From positions 1 through 25,016 of the forward strand of contig JAFUQL010000228.1 in NCBI GenBank assembly GCA_017472375.1: DNA of 25,016 nucleotides. Reading direction: 5' to 3'. The translations under genes and the position numbers were made by a program. The DNA comes from Oscillospiraceae bacterium. Lineage in GTDB: Bacteria > Bacillota > Clostridia > Oscillospirales > Ruminococcaceae. Under the pieces are notes generated by a model that ran no database searches, was not told the DNA's origin, and saw only the letters and a list, made by a program, of their open reading frames with translations. How positions within the stretch are numbered: position 1 is the first letter of the stretch; every line of letters begins with the position of its first letter. Below are positions 7,579 through 13,703 of the stretch, in pieces.

Positions 7579-7830
7579 TTACTGCTTGATGCTGACCTTC
7601 TTGCGGTCGCGGCCCATGCGCTCGAAGCTCACACGGCCATCCACCAGAGCAAACAGGGTATCGTCGCTACCGATGCCCACGTTCTCACCGGGATGGATAT
7701 GGGTGCCGCGCTGACGCACCAGGATGTTGCCGGCCAGAACGAACTGACCGTCGGCGCGCTTGACGCCCAGACGCTTAGACTCGGAGTCACGGCCGTTTTT
7801 AGTAGAACCTACGCCTTTTTTATGTGCCAT
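7579..7830 (-). CDS. rpmA: 50S ribosomal protein L27
   Basis: An 83-residue L27 located near the peptidyl transferase centre. The family signature is clear (KKGVGSTKNGRDSESKRLG, GNILVRQRGTHIHPG). The protein begins directly with MAHKKGVGS, as in E. coli. It lacks the N-terminal extension of the FFASKK type that most Firmicutes carry and that the Prp protease removes. The upstream GGAGG site is 9 bases before this ATG and the rplU stop is 25 bases away, so there is no room for a longer start. No prp/ysxB gene is present between rplU and rpmA. Confidence 0.97.
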   Translation of the reverse strand: MAHKKGVGSTKNGRDSESKRLGVKRADGQFVLAGNILVRQRGTHIHPGENVGIGSDDTLFALVDGRVSFERMGRDRKKVSIKQ

Positions 7831-7855
7831 TGTACTTTTCCTCCGTTTCTAATAA

Positions 7856-8167
7856 TCAAGCGTTGATCGCGGTGATTTCCACCTTGGTGTAGGGCTGACG
7901 ATGGCCCATGCGGCGGACACTGCCCTTCTTGGGACGGTAGGTGATGATGTTCAGCTTCTTGCCCTTGCCGTTCTTCACGACCTTGGCAGCCACGCTGGCA
8001 CCCTCAACAGTGGGAGCGCCGAACTTCACAGCGCCCTCCTCGCCCACGGCCAGAACGGACTCGAACTTGACCTCGGCGCCCTCTTCGGCCTCCAGCTTCT
8101 CAACGAACAGCACATCGCCAGTCTGGACCTTGTACTGCTTGCCACCGGTAACGATAATCGCGTACAT
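7856..8167 (-). CDS. rplU: 50S ribosomal protein L21
   Basis: A 103-residue L21 that binds 23S rRNA. It begins MYAIIVTGGKQYKVQTGD, the usual N-terminus, and ends with the conserved TYRPKKGSVRRMGHRQPYT region. ATG 8167 follows AAGAGGAAAT. The start has a strong promoter about 90 bases upstream and a structured leader in between. rpmA follows after 25 bases with no other gene in the gap, whereas most Firmicutes place prp there. Confidence 0.97.
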   Translation of the reverse strand: MYAIIVTGGKQYKVQTGDVLFVEKLEAEEGAEVKFESVLAVGEEGAVKFGAPTVEGASVAAKVVKNGKGKKLNIITYRPKKGSVRRMGHRQPYTKVEITAINA

Positions 8168-8250
8168 AGTATTTCCTCTTTCAAATAGACTCGCTGATCG
8201 CAAGGCGGATGGTTTTTGCACCCATCACTTCCAGCCCGCACCATGCGGCT
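8168..8250 (-). ncRNA. Structured leader of rplU, possible L21-type autoregulatory leader
   Basis: From the predicted start the minus strand folds AGCCGCA/TGCGGGCT (8250-8233, one bulge) and then GATGG...CCATC around a GTGCAAAAA loop. A ribosomal-protein leader is known upstream of rplU in many Firmicutes; whether this one belongs to that family needs a covariance-model comparison. It is seen here only as a leader with two stems. Confidence 0.4.
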
Positions 8251-8255
8251 AGAAT

Positions 8256-8284
8256 ATGATAGCACATCCGCCTGCGCTTTGCAA
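8256..8284 (-). promoter_or_regulatory. Promoter of rplU-rpmA
   Basis: TTGCAA (8284-8279 on minus), a 17-base spacer and TATCAT (8261-8256). The predicted start is at 8249-8250, which gives a leader of about 83 bases. Confidence 0.75.
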
Positions 8285-8295
8285 GTGTTTTTTAC

Positions 8296-8329
8296 CGAAA
8301 AACCAAACTTTTTTACTTGTTTTGGTTTT
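8296..8329 (-). terminator. A/T-rich terminator at the end of the NDP-sugar dehydratase gene
   Basis: On minus, AAAACCAAAAC (8329-8319) can pair with GTTTGGTTTT (8308-8299), followed by T residues. The upstream arm overlaps the last codons of the gene, which end Asn-Gln-Asn-Lys-stop. It is a weaker, A/T-based stem than the other terminators here. Confidence 0.5.
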
Positions 8330-10211
8330 CATTCTGCTCCATCATGATGCGGTTGGGATGATAGGTAGGCACCATTTCTTCCAGAATGTGGACCACACCA
8401 TTGTCGTTGTGCTCGGCCGCAGTCTTAATGAGCTGCAGCTGCTGGTAGAACACCCCCAGATCGATGTCCATCGGGGGAGCAACAAAGATCTTGTCGTGAG
8501 CAGTCTTGCGCATCCGATCCTGTTCACTGTCCATCAGAAGCTCTTCATACAGCTTTTCGCCCGGGCGCAGGCCCACGATTTTGATGGGCATATTCACATC
8601 CGGCTCGTAACCGTAAAAGCGAATGAGCTTTTTGGCCAGATCCATGATCCGCACCGGTTCGCCCATATCCAGCACATAGATGCTGCCGGTCTCGGCCAGC
8701 GCACCCGCCTGCAGCACAAGCTGAGCCGCTTCGGGGATGGTCATAAAGTACCGCACGATGTCGGGATGGGTGATGGTTACCGGGCCACCCTTGCGGATCT
8801 GGGACTCAAACAAAGGGATCACACTTCCATGGCTGCCCAGCACGTTGCCAAAGCGCACTGCCATGCAGCGCATCTCGGTGTTCTGAGCAAAACTCTGGAT
8901 CAGCATCTCACAGATGCGCTTGGTGCAGCCCATTACGTTGGTGGGGTTCACCGCTTTGTCGGTGGACAGCTGCACAAAGCGCTCCGCATCGTGCTCTGCC
9001 GCCGAAGCCAGCAGGTTTTTGGTGCCCATCACATTGTTCTTCACCGCTTCGGCCGGGCTGATCTCCATCAGCGGCACATGCTTGTGGGCCGCCGCATGGA
9101 ACACCACCTGAGGCCGATACTCGCTGAAGATCTCATCCAGGCGCTGCTTGTCCCGAATGCTGCCCACCAGCACCACCACCGGTGCATCCTTGCCGTATTT
9201 CTGGCGCAGCTCCATCTCCAACTGGTAAGCACAGTTTTCATAGATGTCGAAGATCAGCAGTTTTTCCGGCTTAAAGCGCATGATCTGGCGGCACAGCTCG
9301 GAGCCGATGGAGCCACCGCCGCCGGTGACCAAAACCGTTTTCCCGGTCAAATAGCCGCTGATCTGCTCGGTGTTCAGTTTCACTTCTTCGCGGGCGAGGA
9401 AGTCGGAGATATTCAGCTCACGGAAGGCGGCCTGCTCGCCGCCCTTCGCCTCCATGGCCTGTGGGTCACTCAGCACGCGCACACGGCAGCGGGTGGAGTG
9501 ACACAGGTCGATGACCTGGTTCAGCCGGTCACCGCGCAGGGTGGGGATGGCAATGACGATCTCGCGGATGCGATGGCGGCGGGCAAGTTCCGGGATATCG
9601 TCCAGCGTACCGCGCACCGGCACGCCCTGCACACGCATATTGCGCTTGGCAGGGTCATCGTCCACCATAATGACCGGGTTGCCGAAATTGGACTTTGCCT
9701 TGCACAGGGTCACGGCCCATGCAGCTGCACTGCCCGCGCCTACGATCATCAGCGGAGTGCTGTTGGCCTCGGTATTGCGGTTTGCCTGCTGGGTCAACAG
9801 CACCAGGCGGGATGCAAACCGCACACCGCCCACAAAACAGATGATCAAAATGCAGCCCACCATCAGTGCCGAGCGATGCAGCACCGGATGTCCGCTGTGT
9901 CGAATGCTGTCAATGACTGTGATCAGCCCGGTGGGGATGGCCGCCAGCACCGCCAGCCGCACCATGTCACGCACACCGGCATAGCGCCAGATCACATCGT
10001 ATAAGCCGCCCAGCCAGAAGCTGACCGTAAACAGCGCCAGCATCCAGGGAAGATTGTCGAGCCACAGATCCAGCCAGACCAGCCGAAACTGAAGCATATC
10101 AAATTCCAGCCGCAGCATCATGGCCAGAAAGTATGCCACCAGGATCAGACAAATATCCAGCAGGTACATCAGCACTTTGCGGTACCGGCTTTTCAATATT
10201 GGTCGTTTCAT
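8313..10211 (-). CDS. Membrane NDP-sugar 4,6-dehydratase/epimerase (CapD/WbpM/PglF type)
   Basis: About 632 residues. Four N-terminal membrane helices (roughly residues 12-135) are followed by a first Rossmann region with GAGSAA (158-163). A second, catalytic SDR domain has VTGGGGSIGSEL (295-306), HAAAHKHVP (372-380), STDKAVNPTNVMG (416-428) and K431. In this family Met replaces the usual SDR Tyr, and an Asp/Lys pair does the chemistry, as seen here (M427/K431). Such enzymes convert UDP-GlcNAc to a 4-keto-6-deoxy sugar, the first step towards diacetamido-sugars or amino-deoxysugars for surface glycans. I chose ATG 10211, which has GGAGGAG upstream. An in-frame GTG at 10349 lacks a ribosome site and would add 46 residues of unrelated composition. 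Confidence 0.92.
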   Translation of the reverse strand: MKRPILKSRYRKVLMYLLDICLILVAYFLAMMLRLEFDMLQFRLVWLDLWLDNLPWMLALFTVSFWLGGLYDVIWRYAGVRDMVRLAVLAAIPTGLITVIDSIRHSGHPVLHRSALMVGCILIICFVGGVRFASRLVLLTQQANRNTEANSTPLMIVGAGSAAAWAVTLCKAKSNFGNPVIMVDDDPAKRNMRVQGVPVRGTLDDIPELARRHRIREIVIAIPTLRGDRLNQVIDLCHSTRCRVRVLSDPQAMEAKGGEQAAFRELNISDFLAREEVKLNTEQISGYLTGKTVLVTGGGGSIGSELCRQIMRFKPEKLLIFDIYENCAYQLEMELRQKYGKDAPVVVLVGSIRDKQRLDEIFSEYRPQVVFHAAAHKHVPLMEISPAEAVKNNVMGTKNLLASAAEHDAERFVQLSTDKAVNPTNVMGCTKRICEMLIQSFAQNTEMRCMAVRFGNVLGSHGSVIPLFESQIRKGGPVTITHPDIVRYFMTIPEAAQLVLQAGALAETGSIYVLDMGEPVRIMDLAKKLIRFYGYEPDVNMPIKIVGLRPGEKLYEELLMDSEQDRMRKTAHDKIFVAPPMDIDLGVFYQQLQLIKTAAEHNDNGVVHILEEMVPTYHPNRIMMEQNENQNK

Positions 10212-10407
10212 TCCAGTTTCGATCTCCTCCGCCGCGAAGCACACCGATGCACTCTGCGGCACTCTATCAGATTTTCCACCGCCCAAATGCAGGCGGAACA
10301 ATGTCGTTTTTCGAATATGGCACCGTTTGAGCAGGCTGTTATGCCGCACTAAAACCCGGCCTTCGGTCCGTCAGGTCAGACCGGGCCATTCTATATATGT
10401 CCATACT
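10212..10407 (-). promoter_or_regulatory. Long 5' leader of the NDP-sugar dehydratase gene with a terminator-like stem
   Basis: About 195 bases lie between the predicted start (near 10407) and ATG 10211. On minus, CCCGG (10385-10381) pairs with CCGGG (10359-10355), extended by two more pairs after a mismatch, and is followed by TTTTAG. This resembles an attenuator. I do not recognise a known riboswitch class in the remainder. Together with the opposite-strand leader up to 10603, the 390-base gap contains only regulatory sequence. Confidence 0.4.
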
Positions 10408-10413
10408 TTGGAT

Positions 10414-10442
10414 ATTATATCTCAAGTTGCCTGTTCTTGCAA
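10414..10442 (-). promoter_or_regulatory. Promoter of the NDP-sugar dehydratase gene
   Basis: TTGCAA (10442-10437 on minus), a 17-base spacer and a perfect TATAAT (10419-10414). It is divergent from, and only 4 bases away from, the -35 of the plus-strand promoter at 10447. Confidence 0.8.
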
Positions 10443-10446
10443 TCCT

Positions 10447-10474
10447 TTGAGAAGAATGTTTCACATTTTATACT
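10447..10474 (+). promoter_or_regulatory. Promoter of the small proline-rich protein gene
   Basis: TTGAGA (10447-10452), a 16-base spacer and TATACT (10469-10474). The predicted start near 10481 gives a leader of about 120 bases. Its -35 box lies back-to-back with the divergent promoter, so a regulator bound here could affect both. Confidence 0.6.
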
Positions 10475-10565
10475 CCAGGAAACGCGCGCTTCGTTCCATT
10501 TCTTTCACATTTTCTCTGATCTGTACATATCCGTTCCGCGGTTCGGGCAGAATAGTTTCAATGCA

Positions 10566-10582
10566 CGGCAGAGTTTCTGCCG
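10566..10582 (+). promoter_or_regulatory. Stem-loop just before the ribosome site of the proline-rich protein
   Basis: CGGCAGA and TCTGCCG form a 7-bp perfect stem with a 3-base loop. It ends only 7 bases before AAAGGAG and could affect translation or RNA stability. Confidence 0.45.
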
Positions 10583-10603
10583 CATCAGCAAAGGAGTACA
10601 AGC

Positions 10604-10891
10604 ATGAAAAAACATGAGCAGCGCCCCGGCGGCATCCCCTGGGTCCGCCCGGATGAGCCCCTGAATCAGTCCCCTTTTCAGAGCGAAGTAGAGGTCCCCG
10701 AGCCTCATACACCGGGGTATGATCCGCCTCAGTCTGCTGATGGGGTCCCGATCACCGGCAAAGATCTTCCCCATCTGTACGAAAACGCACAGGGCTGCCT
10801 GTTCCGGGAGGATCTCTCCGAATTTCATCTGGGTGGGCAGGCCAGTGCCACCGACCCCAACGATGTAAAGGGCGGGAACAGCGACTCTTGA
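10604..10891 (+). CDS. Small acidic proline-rich protein, unknown function
   Basis: A 95-residue ORF with AAAGGAG 7 bases before the ATG, a plausible promoter, and a very strong terminator after the stop, so it is likely a real gene. It starts MKKHEQRPGGIPWVRPDEP, is rich in Pro, Glu, Asp, Gly and Ser, and lacks a signal peptide or membrane helix. The middle part (ITGKDLPHLYENAQGCLFRE) looks the most ordered. No catalytic motif or known family is recognised. It is divergent from a surface-sugar dehydratase and shares its promoter region, but its own role cannot be inferred from that. Confidence 0.7.
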   Translation: MKKHEQRPGGIPWVRPDEPLNQSPFQSEVEVPEPHTPGYDPPQSADGVPITGKDLPHLYENAQGCLFREDLSEFHLGGQASATDPNDVKGGNSDS

Positions 10892-10907
10892 CCTTTATAC
10901 CACACAG

Positions 10908-10958
10908 AAAAAAGCCCGCATCCGGCAGACAGTCTCTGCTCGATGCGGGCTTTCTTTA
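10908..10958. terminator. Bidirectional terminator between the proline-rich protein and purC
   Basis: AAAGCCCGCATC (10911-10922) pairs perfectly with GATGCGGGCTTT (10942-10953), with A- and T-rich flanks on both sides. It can end both the plus-strand small gene and minus-strand purC (stop at 10979). Confidence 0.88.
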
Positions 10959-10978
10959 TTTCTTTAATATAAGTAAGA

Positions 10979-11662
10979 TCAGCGGTTCAGGATCAGCTTG
11001 GTCAGCTCGACCGGCTCCACGATCACGCCATCCTTGTAGACACGCATGTTGCCGGAAGCGATCTCGTCGATCAGAATGACCTCGTCGCCGTTGTAGCCAA
11101 ATTCAAACTTGATGTCCCACAGATCCAGGCCGATGGACTTCAGGTCGTCGGCAATGATCTTGGTGATCTTCAGGGTCTGCTCCTTCATGCTGCCGAAGAA
11201 CTCCTGGCTCATAACGCCCAGCGCAGCCAGACCCTCGCTGGTGACCAGGGGATCACCCTTGGCATCGTTCTTGAAGGTGCACTCGACATAACCGCCCTCC
11301 AGGGGGGTGCCATCCTCGATGTACTCGCCGTAGCGGCGCACAAAGCTGCCGGTGGCGACCAGACGGCAGATGACCTCCAGGCCCTTGCCGAACACAGTGG
11401 CGGGCAGCACCTCCATGGTGGCCTCCTCCACGTTGGCGCTGACGTAATGGGTCTTGATGCCGGCCGCCTTCAGCATCTCAAAATAGTAAACGGAGGTCTC
11501 CAGATTCGCCTTGCCGATGCCCTCGATGGTCAGGCCAACACTGTTCTCACCGGGATCGAACACGCCGTCCTTGCCGGTGCAGTCGTCCTTGAACTTCAGC
11601 AGAACATTGCCGTTCTCCAGCTTGTAAACATCCTTGGTCTTGCCCTTGTAAAACAGTTCCAT
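10979..11662 (-). CDS. purC: Phosphoribosylaminoimidazole-succinocarboxamide synthase (SAICAR synthetase)
   Basis: A 227-residue PurC that joins aspartate to CAIR, using ATP, in purine synthesis. Recognised family segments are the N-terminal LFYKGKTKDVYKLENGNVLL, the nucleotide-site KFKDDCTGKDG, RLVATGSFVRRYG, and the C-terminal DLWDIKFEFGYNGDEVILIDE followed by the SGNMRVYKDG strand. The length is that of a stand-alone bacterial PurC. ATG 11662 is preceded by AGAGGGG. It appears to be a single-gene unit here, with its own promoter and terminator and no neighbouring pur genes. The promoter is bracketed by a perfect inverted repeat that could bind a PurR-like regulator. Confidence 0.97.
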   Translation of the reverse strand: MELFYKGKTKDVYKLENGNVLLKFKDDCTGKDGVFDPGENSVGLTIEGIGKANLETSVYYFEMLKAAGIKTHYVSANVEEATMEVLPATVFGKGLEVICRLVATGSFVRRYGEYIEDGTPLEGGYVECTFKNDAKGDPLVTSEGLAALGVMSQEFFGSMKEQTLKITKIIADDLKSIGLDLWDIKFEFGYNGDEVILIDEIASGNMRVYKDGVIVEPVELTKLILNR

Positions 11663-11725
11663 GTTCGTACCCCTCTATACTCATCCATTCGAATGTCATA
11701 CATAAGGACAGGCCAGTGCCCGCCC

Positions 11726-11778
11726 TTTGAACATCACTTAGAATAGCACCTGCAATTGGGGATGTCAAGATGTTCAAA
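11726..11778 (-). promoter_or_regulatory. purC promoter with flanking inverted repeat (candidate operator)
   Basis: On minus, TTGACA (11768-11763), a 17-base spacer and TATTCT (11745-11740) form the promoter. TTTGAACATC (11778-11769 on minus) touches the -35 box, and its exact inverse GATGTTCAAA (11735-11726) covers the predicted start. The arms are centred 43 bases apart, about four helical turns. The GAACAT core resembles the core of the B. subtilis PurR box, though the spacing is wider than usual there. Confidence 0.65.
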
Positions 11779-11958
11779 AGTCATACTTATGCAGCGCTTA
11801 TTCGCAGTTTTTCTTTGTTTAATGCCGACAATGCAATGCAGCACAGCCAAGCAAAAGTCACATATGGGCATGGCAAAAGGTTGTTTGCGTTCCCATAAGT
11901 CGGCGGCTCCTGTTCAGTGAAATCAACAGGTACAATAAAAAATGACATCTGTTTTTGC

Positions 11959-11987
11959 TTGACAGAAGAATTCAGGGTGGATATAAT
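11959..11987 (+). promoter_or_regulatory. Promoter of tRNA-Gly
   Basis: A perfect consensus promoter: TTGACA (11959-11964), 17 bases, TATAAT (11982-11987), ending 16 bases before the mature tRNA. Confidence 0.92.
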
Positions 11988-12003
11988 ATGAATGCTGTAT
12001 TTT

Positions 12004-12078
12004 GCAGGTGTCGTACAACGGCTAGTACATCAGCCTTCCAAGCTGAGGACGTGGGTTCGACTCCCATCACCTGCTCCA
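12004..12078 (+). tRNA. tRNA-Gly, anticodon TCC
   Basis: The acceptor stem GCAGGTG (12004-12010) pairs with CACCTGC (12068-12074). The anticodon stem-loop is CAGCC-TTCCAAG-CTG type with anticodon TCC, and the T-loop is GGTTCGACTCC. The CCA end is encoded (12076-12078). It is a single tRNA with its own promoter and terminator. Confidence 0.96.
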
Positions 12079-12082
12079 ATCG

Positions 12083-12130
12083 AAAGCCTGCTGTCCTGTG
12101 GATCTTATTCATAAGACAGCAGGCTTTTAT
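12083..12130 (+). terminator. Terminator after tRNA-Gly
   Basis: AAAGCCTGCTGTC (12083-12095) pairs with GACAGCAGGCTTT (12115-12127), a 13-bp stem followed by TTATT. Confidence 0.9.
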
Positions 12131-12378
12131 TCATTTGTTAAGATGATCGCCTTCCGAAGAACTCATCCAGTATTGCAATGCTTGCACATAGCCCGCTGTT
12201 GAGCGATCAGCACAGAGCGATCCTCTCACTTATGTATCTTTCTCTGCGATGCACAGGGATCCTCGGCAGTTCATCCCGCATCTCCCTCCTCTTCCTTGTC
12301 CACCGCACTGCAAAAACAACAAAACATCATTACATTTTTAAAATGCAAAAAAATTTTCAGATTTTTTCAAAAAAGGTG

Positions 12379-12407
12379 TTGACTTTTCGGGGTTCCGTGG
12401 ATATAAT
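12379..12407 (+). promoter_or_regulatory. Promoter of tRNA-Pro, with an A/T-rich upstream tract
   Basis: TTGACT (12379-12384), 17 bases, TATAAT (12402-12407). The 70 bases before it (about 12308-12378) are A/T-rich with phased A and T runs, unlike the surrounding GC-rich DNA, and look like an UP element. The rest of the gap from 12131 holds nothing that I recognise. Confidence 0.9.
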
Positions 12408-12431
12408 AATAGACGTCGCCAAGAGTGACAT

Positions 12432-12508
12432 CCGGGTGTAGCGCAGTTTGGTAGCGCGCTTGAATGGGGTTCAAGAGGCCGTGAGTTCGACTCTCGCCAC
12501 TCGGACCA
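12432..12508 (+). tRNA. tRNA-Pro, anticodon GGG
   Basis: The acceptor stem CCGGGTG (12432-12438) pairs with CACTCGG before the encoded ACCA. The D-arm is GCGCAGTTTGGTAGCGC. The anticodon stem CTTGA/TCAAG encloses the loop ATGGGGT, giving anticodon GGG. The T-arm is GTGAGTTCGACTCTCGC. Confidence 0.95.
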
Positions 12509-12541
12509 AAAGCCCTCGACCGAAAGGTCGAGGGCTTTTTC
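12508..12541 (+). terminator. Terminator after tRNA-Pro
   Basis: AAAAGCCCTCGACC (12508-12521) pairs with GGTCGAGGGCTTTT (12526-12539) across a GAAA tetraloop and continues into T residues. The stem begins at the last A of the tRNA CCA end. Confidence 0.92.
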
Positions 12542-12640
12542 GTTTTATGTTCGCCCGCCACGAATGGAACGCACCTTCATATCCACCCCACGCTCCCAGC
12601 GCTTCACAAAAAGTTTTGCTTACATTCGACCCCCGTCTTG

Positions 12641-12649
12641 TGGTAAAAT
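12641..12649 (+). promoter_or_regulatory. Likely extended -10 promoter of the CarD-like gene
   Basis: TGGTAAAAT provides an extended -10 (TAAAAT at 12644-12649) with no good -35 at 17 bases; TTGCTT lies 22 bases upstream. It would give a leader of about 65 bases before ATG 12723. Confidence 0.4.
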
Positions 12650-12722
12650 AGATACATATCAGCGTATACTTCACCCGGTATTGCGCCCTGAGACCACTTG
12701 CTTTTTATCGAAGGAGGACACC

Positions 12723-13232
12723 ATGTTTCAAATCGGAGAGCTCGTTCGTTACGGTTCGTCCGGCGTCTGTGAGGTCACAGCGATCGGCTCCCTGAAGATG
12801 AGCGGCATCGACCCCAATCGGGAGTACTACACTCTGCGGAACCTGTTTTCGGACGGGATCGTCTATACACCGGTGGATACAAAAGTACCCATGCGGGCGC
12901 TGATCACAGCGCAGGAAGCCAACGATCTCATCGACAGTATCCCCTCGCTGGAGTGCCCCCACCTCGAAGCACGAAACAGCATCGAGCTGGATGCCGTATA
13001 CAAGGAGACCTTCCACTTTGATCAGTGCGCCGACCTGGCTGTCCTGCTCAAGCTTCTCTATTCCAAGCGCGCTGCTTCCACCCGCGGGCGGCGTTTCAGT
13101 TCCACCGACGAGCGGATCTTCCATCAGGCGCAGTCCATGCTGTTTCAAGGGTTTGCCACCGTGCTGCAGATGCCGCTGAATCAGGTAGAAAAATACATCG
13201 AGGACCGCCTCGCCGCCGCACAGAAGTCCTGA
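12723..13232 (+). CDS. CarD/CdnL-family RNA polymerase-binding regulator
   Basis: A 169-residue protein beginning MFQIGELVRYGSSGVCEV, the tudor-like RNA polymerase beta-interacting fold shared by CarD, CdnL and the TRCF RNAP-binding module. The YYTLRNLFSDGIVYTPVD segment (about 39-56) completes this fold. The C-terminal helical part (110-165) is the DNA/open-complex contacting domain in CarD relatives. The AAGGAGG site precedes ATG 12723 at good distance. CarD proteins stabilise open promoter complexes and influence rRNA and stress genes, but the target set here is unknown. The gene is downstream of tRNA-Pro but separated from it by a terminator. Confidence 0.85.
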   Translation: MFQIGELVRYGSSGVCEVTAIGSLKMSGIDPNREYYTLRNLFSDGIVYTPVDTKVPMRALITAQEANDLIDSIPSLECPHLEARNSIELDAVYKETFHFDQCADLAVLLKLLYSKRAASTRGRRFSSTDERIFHQAQSMLFQGFATVLQMPLNQVEKYIEDRLAAAQKS

Positions 13233-13236
13233 GGAG

Positions 13237-13268
13237 GGCCTGCATTTTGCATAAAAACAGGCCGCTTT
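13237..13268 (+). terminator. Weak terminator candidate after the CarD-like gene
   Basis: GGCCTG (13237-13242) pairs with CAGGCC (13258-13263), followed by GCTTTA. The T-tract is short, so read-through into the next gene is possible. Confidence 0.35.
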
Positions 13269-13315
13269 ACTGATGCGCCGATTCCACAAATCGTCGTTCC
13301 GCTGAATTTTTCGCT

Positions 13316-13345
13316 TTGAAATTCGGTACCTTTTGGTGATAAAAT
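13316..13345 (+). promoter_or_regulatory. Promoter of the 82-residue ORF
   Basis: TTGAAA (13316-13321), an 18-base spacer and TAAAAT (13340-13345), with TG before the -10 as in the rmlC promoter. The start would be near 13352, leaving a very short leader before the AGGAGGTG site. Confidence 0.6.
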
Positions 13346-13367
13346 CAAATCATCAGGAGGTGTTACC

Positions 13368-13616
13368 ATGAAACGAGTCCAGGCAGCCTGCATGATGCAG
13401 ACGCTTCATTTTTCCCTGAAGGATGACGGCTATCCCATCACCCGCGAGCAGGCCATGAAGGCAGTTCAAGGCGAATACGAACAGTATCGGCGGCAGATGG
13501 ATCAGCGCCGGGTCCGCTACCAGATCGTGGAGGAGCTTCCGCAGGAGGATGGCTCTCTCATCGTCAAGGTCAAAAAGCAGGTACAGGGCTATTCCACCGA
13601 CGGATACTGGAACTGA
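13368..13616 (+). CDS. Small protein of unknown function, 82 residues
   Basis: A short gene with a very strong AGGAGGTG site, its own promoter and a perfect terminator. The protein is MKRVQAACMMQTLHFSLKDD at its start, followed by a helix (REQAMKAVQGEYEQYRRQMD) and two likely strands (RVRYQIVEELPQEDGS, LIVKVKKQVQGYST). It is charged and soluble, with no Cys cluster, signal peptide or DNA-binding motif that I can name. The alpha/beta layout and the expression signals support a real protein; no family is recognised. Confidence 0.75.
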   Translation: MKRVQAACMMQTLHFSLKDDGYPITREQAMKAVQGEYEQYRRQMDQRRVRYQIVEELPQEDGSLIVKVKKQVQGYSTDGYWN

Positions 13617-13636
13617 CACGTCACACCAAACAGAAC

Positions 13637-13670
13637 AAAAGCACCCTTCCCGCGGGAAGGGTGCTTTTTT
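13637..13670. terminator. Perfect palindromic bidirectional terminator
   Basis: AAAAGCACCCTTCCCG (13637-13652) and CGGGAAGGGTGCTTTT (13653-13668) are exact complements with T-tracts. It separates the plus-strand 82-residue gene from the minus-strand pseudokinase (stop at 13704). Confidence 0.93.
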
Positions 13671-13703
13671 CATTGGATCTTTTCAGATTTTTTCGTTCAC
13701 GCC

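Noticed and set aside
8256..10004. Long plus-strand open frame antisense to the NDP-sugar dehydratase
   Set aside because: It is His/Gln-rich low-complexity translation of the complement of a well-recognised gene, has no ribosome site, and reflects GC-biased codon use.
10211..10349. N-terminal extension of the sugar dehydratase from GTG 10349
   Set aside because: There is no ribosome site before the GTG, the extension lacks similarity to the membrane N-terminus of the family, and ATG 10211 has GGAGGAG.
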